Source: Lonicera japonica (taxonomy: Eukaryota; Streptophyta; Magnoliopsida; Dipsacales; Caprifoliaceae). From it: a DNA stretch of 64,000 bases. Below are positions 60,785 through 64,000 of the stretch, piece after piece. Position 1 is the stretch's first letter. Each line of letters begins with the position of its first letter. The position numbers and the translations under genes were made by a program. The stretch lies in NCBI GenBank assembly GCA_021464415.1, contig CM038470.1, forward strand, positions 9,250,394 through 9,314,393, given 5' to 3'. A model generated the notes under the pieces. That model was not told the DNA's origin. It saw only the letters and a program-made list of their open reading frames with translations, and did not search any database.

Positions 60785-61101
60785 TGCAATAACAACATTG
60801 CAGTACTCAGATTTGGTACAATAACAACTTTGCAGTCAAGCCCGAGTACACTGTTTTGCTGCAATAACAACTTTGCAGCCAATTCCGAGTAGTGCAATAA
60901 CAACTTTGCACCCAAGTCCGAGTATACTAATTTGGTGCAATGACAACTTTGCACCAAATCCGAGTAGTGCAATAACAACTTTGCACTCAAGCCCGAGTGC
61001 ATTGTTTTACTGCAATAACAACATTGCAGTAAACTATTTTAGTGCAATAACAACTTTGCACTAAATCTGAGTGCACTGTTTTACTGCAATAACAACTTTG
61101 C
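60785..61101 (-). repeat. Hairpin-unit array in U3 (9 units)
   Basis: Plus-strand units TGCAATAACAACTTTGCA and variants start at 60785, 60817, 60860, 60893, 60936, 60968, 61011, 61043 and 61084. Spacing alternates 32, 43, 33, 43, 32, 43, 32, 41, so the higher-order unit is about 75 bp. The flanking bases pair differently in different units (GC..GC, GG..CC, AG..CT, AC..GT), so the stem is extended and kept. Confidence 0.92.
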
Positions 61102-61145
61102 ACTCTCACTGCTTGCATGAATTACAAGCCAAACACAACACTCTC

Positions 61146-61601
61146 AGCGCCTATAAATTACATTACGTACTTGTATCAAATGTGATGGAATAGAAAAAAG
61201 ACCCAATTGATTACATGCAATTAATTAAATTAAAAGGGGGCGTTGCATATATATATATAATATGTTATAAATTAATTAGTGTCTAGTGCAACAAGTGTAA
61301 TATATATGTATATACATATATATTAGTAACAACTATCAAGACTAAAAGGTGCTTTCTAATAATCCATTCCCTCCACATTATTTCTCTTTATTACTTTCCT
61401 AGTTGACTTACTAAAAGGTCTTGGTCTGCTAATTAACCTACTCTATTGATGAAAGAAGAACGAAAACATGAACTTCTAACAAACACACACATATGACATA
61501 TGTATACCCCTATCTATATATAAGTGATAAAACTACACAGAAGTGCTCAACTTATTTACTTGATCGTTTTCCACAACAAAAACCAAACATATATATAAAG
61601 G
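61146..61601 (+). promoter_or_regulatory. NCL-b upstream region
   Basis: The proximal 200 bp resemble the NCL-a upstream region (CTAGTTGACTT at 61399, GTCTTGGTCT at 61419, ACACACACATAT at 61482). TATA candidate CTATATATAAG at 61513-61523, about 80 bp before the ATG. The rest is AT-rich with TA tracts. Confidence 0.5.
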
Positions 61602-64000
61602 ATGGAAAACAAATTCTCCTCTTTGTTACCACTTTTCTTCTTCTGTCTCATGATTGCAGGCACAGCCCAGAGTCGAATGATAAATCCTAATACATCTCAG
61701 GTTTCGCCGATATCAAATGGAATAGTAGAGAATGTTGATGAGGTGCAAAGATTGTTGTCGGATGTGAAGAGTTCTAATGTTACATCGGATACGTGTGAAG
61801 ATACGTACGGGATTTTGCCATGCAGCGATACGGTTATAGGGAACATATTCCTAATAATTGGGTATGGATATTTGATGTCTTTCGCAGCAAAGTATTTGTC
61901 CAATGGAAGTGAAGGTTTGCTTGAGATTTTGGGGCCCGGTATTGTTGGTGGTCTTATCTTGCCAGGGCTGACCGCTCTTCCTGATGCTACTATTGTTTTA
62001 GGTAACAAAAAACATAGGCACTTAACGGCTTACATTGCTTAATTTTAAAATTCATTTTAAATTCTAGATAGAATTGTGCATTTATAAATATTTAATTCTT
62101 ATCTGTGGAGTGTTTGAACAAAAACATCTTTTATAACTTCCTCGAAATCATTTAAAAATATTCTAGAGGCACATTGAGTGTAGGGATTACGTTCTCCTTG
62201 AAATATGAAGCTAGTGTGAATTCCCTTGTTCGAGAATTAAGGTAATTTTAAGTTTTACTTGAATTGATTTAATTTGAGTTTCACGAATCAAATTGAATTA
62301 TTGTATTTGTGATTTTTCCATTTTCACAACCAAGCACAAATAAATGTAAAAATTGTAAATTACCAAATTATAAAATTATTTAATTCACAATGAGAGGGAC
62401 AACCAAAAGGGGCCAATTAATTATAATTGGAATGGTGGATGATCATGAATTTATATATAGCATGTTATTTCTTTTTCCTTCTTTTCCTCAGTTTCTGGAC
62501 TGTTTGGAAGCAAAGAAACAGCACAAGGAGTGGTATCAGTAGGAATGGGATTGGTAGCTGGATCAACAGTTATGGCTCTTACAATACTATGGGGATCTTG
62601 CATTGTGGCTGGCAAGTGTGATCGCGAGGGTTCTACTACAAAAGATTTGCAAGATACAAAAGGATTTAGTCTTACTGGTATTTCATTACTCCTCGACCTT
62701 CTCATTTATAGATGGACTACTTCTGTTTGTAAAACACAGTGGCTAAATTAGCTTAATTAATTAAATTTGTTTTTCTTCAGTTATACTCATCGGTTGGTTT
62801 TTATATGTTTATCAGGTTCTGGTGTTAGTACCGATATTTGGACTTGTTATGCCGCAAGAATCATGCTTGTATCAGTCATCCCCTTTGCAATTGTCCAAAT
62901 TCCACAACCATTTTCGACTGATGAACAGAGTCGCATTGCAATCTTAGTTGCCCTCATTTTCTCCGTCGTCTTGTTGATTTCTTACTTCCTTTATCAGGTA
63001 TATATATACACGCAGATAATTATATCCATTCATCGTATCCAAAAGTCTGGAGTCCAACATTATTTGTTGCGTTTAATTTTATTTTACAAAATTGATGTAA
63101 AATTATTGTGTTTGGATCAGGTGCTTCAGAAAAGGATACAACGTAGAAGACTTGCATACGCAAAGCATAAGCATGTAATGATAGGGATCTTGAAGCATTT
63201 TACGTCTATATTAGGAAGGCTCCGCATGGCGGATGGTAGTCCTAATAGAGAGAAATTAGAAAAGTAAGGAAGTAGTCCATTTGTCACTTTTTATTTCTAA
63301 TAAAACAAGGGTAGTTAAATAAATTTTGGCTTCTGCCAATTAAGTAATATTATTAATTTTAAAGCACGGTGTACAATCAGTTGATGCAACTGTTAAACGT
63401 ATGGTTATAATGACAGGTTATTTAAAGAGGTAGATGTGAATAAAGATGAATCACTCTCACCTACAGAGCTTAGAGCAATGATAACAGGAATCAACTTGGA
63501 AGAGATAACCTTTGACGCGGATGATGTTGTTGGGAAAATAATGGAAGAATTTGACACATCCAATGATTCTAATGTTGATTTGGCAGAGTTCATAAGAGGG
63601 ATGTCAAATTGGCTCAACAAGACTAAGCACTCTATAAAGAAGAATTACACCCACAGCAAAACAATGGAATTGGAATTATCATCAGACTTGCATAGAGTAT
63701 GCATATATTCATCATTACTCGTATCACTCAACTCCTCTGTTTTTCTATAATTTCTTTTTCCCTTATTCCTTGTTTCTTTTCATAATGTGCATACATTTAA
63801 TTTTTAATCGCAAAATTAAATGAGTTGTTTAGAGGTTTCATTCAAATGCGCAAATTGAAACTACATACATACATTAATTAATATTCAAATTTTGGATTCA
63901 GATATGCACAATTGTTGTTTTTGCAGCGAACTAAGGAACAACTCGATTTGTTGGGGGATTGTGACAATGAGGCGGTGGTAGAAATCGAAAATCGCAAGTG
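61602..64000 (+). CDS. NCL: Sodium/calcium exchanger NCL-like (NCL-b), 5' part, cut by window end
   Basis: Exons 61602-62001, 62492-62677, 62816-62997, 63121-63263, 63417-63696 and 63927 onward, all GT-AG. Exons 2-5 have exactly the lengths of those in NCL-a (186, 182, 143, 280 nt); exon 1 is 21 nt longer. Signal peptide at residues 1-24, first exchanger alpha-repeat (GSEGLLEILGPGIVGG, then LPDA), and EF-hand loops D310-E321 (DVNKDESLSPTE) and D350-E361 (DTSNDSNVDLAE), all six ligand positions acceptable. The second exchanger half lies beyond the window. No lesion is seen, so the gene is probably functional. It encodes a paralogue of NCL-a with a more divergent luminal N-terminus. Confidence 0.92.

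Larger units (their letters stand above)
60290..61140 (-). mobile_element. Solo LTR with a hairpin array in U3
   Basis: 851 bp, minus orientation. Tips TGTTGTG/CACAACA, perfect 5-bp target duplication CTCTC (60285-60289, 61141-61145). On the minus strand it reads U3 with the array (61101-60785), TATA box at 60743-60735, an AATAAAAT signal at about 60556-60549, then U5 to 60290. No coding domains or second LTR are present, so it is a solo LTR from an unidentified retrotransposon. Confidence 0.85.

Noticed and set aside
58846..61101. CRISPR-like array (regular repeats with 31-43 bp steps)
   Set aside because: The repeated unit is a palindrome in both orientations, linkers are themselves related, the context is plant transposons, and no cas genes exist.

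Overview
This is a piece of a plant nuclear genome, almost certainly a eudicot. It is AT-rich and gene-poor, its genes have GT-AG introns, and it is packed with plant transposons (Ty1/copia, LTRs, Mutator-like, hAT-like and CACTA-like DNA elements, a SINE, MITEs). I could not assign a species. I see no tRNA, rRNA, CRISPR or bacterial-type features.

The only well-supported host genes are two tandem paralogues of an NCL-type sodium/calcium exchanger (NCX-like membrane protein with two EF-hands), both on the + strand. NCL-a (31845-35511) is complete: seven exons join to a 569-residue frame with every splice junction in phase. NCL-b (61602 to the window end) has the same exon lengths from exon 2 to exon 5 and runs off the window in exon 6. 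Their proximal promoters are still recognisably alike, so the pair arose by local duplication. Scraps of other duplicated non-coding sequence (160-480 with 54265-54420; and 29030, 44930 and 57560) suggest repeated local duplication of the locus.

Layout: 235-352 SINE. 1773-2213 MITE. 3889-9659 Mutator-like element with roughly 0.65 kb terminal inverted repeats, carrying a FAR1-type transposase and a convergent GRF zinc-finger/TM gene. 9821-10340 CACTA-like subterminal repeats. 11479-16735 degenerate copia element 1. 19131-25085 a MITE split by later insertions including the young copia element 2 (19887-24886; LTRs differ at 2 of 222 sites). 27794-28985 non-autonomous Mutator-like element. 30968-31655 repeat of a hairpin-array family. 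NCL-a. 35543-35829 MITE. 36164-44874 copia element 3 (minus strand), whose leader region contains a rearranged endogenous pararetrovirus (Caulimoviridae-like) relic at about 40190-42730. 45636-54230 degenerate copia element 4, whose 3' LTR is interrupted by a 1.8 kb solo LTR. 54934-55512 second copy, inverted, of the hairpin-array repeat. 58011-58418 hAT-like foldback MITE. 58654-60121 a 1.47 kb foldback element. 60290-61140 solo LTR. NCL-b.

The most unusual signal is a short imperfect palindrome, TGCAA-N4-AACTTTGCA, arranged in arrays with a period of about 31-33 bp. It occurs in four separate elements: both arms of the 58654-60121 foldback, the U3 region of the solo LTR at 60290-61140, and the repeats at 30968-31655 and 54934-55512. 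In the LTR array the bases flanking the 18-mer change in pairs, so the hairpin stem is kept while its sequence varies.
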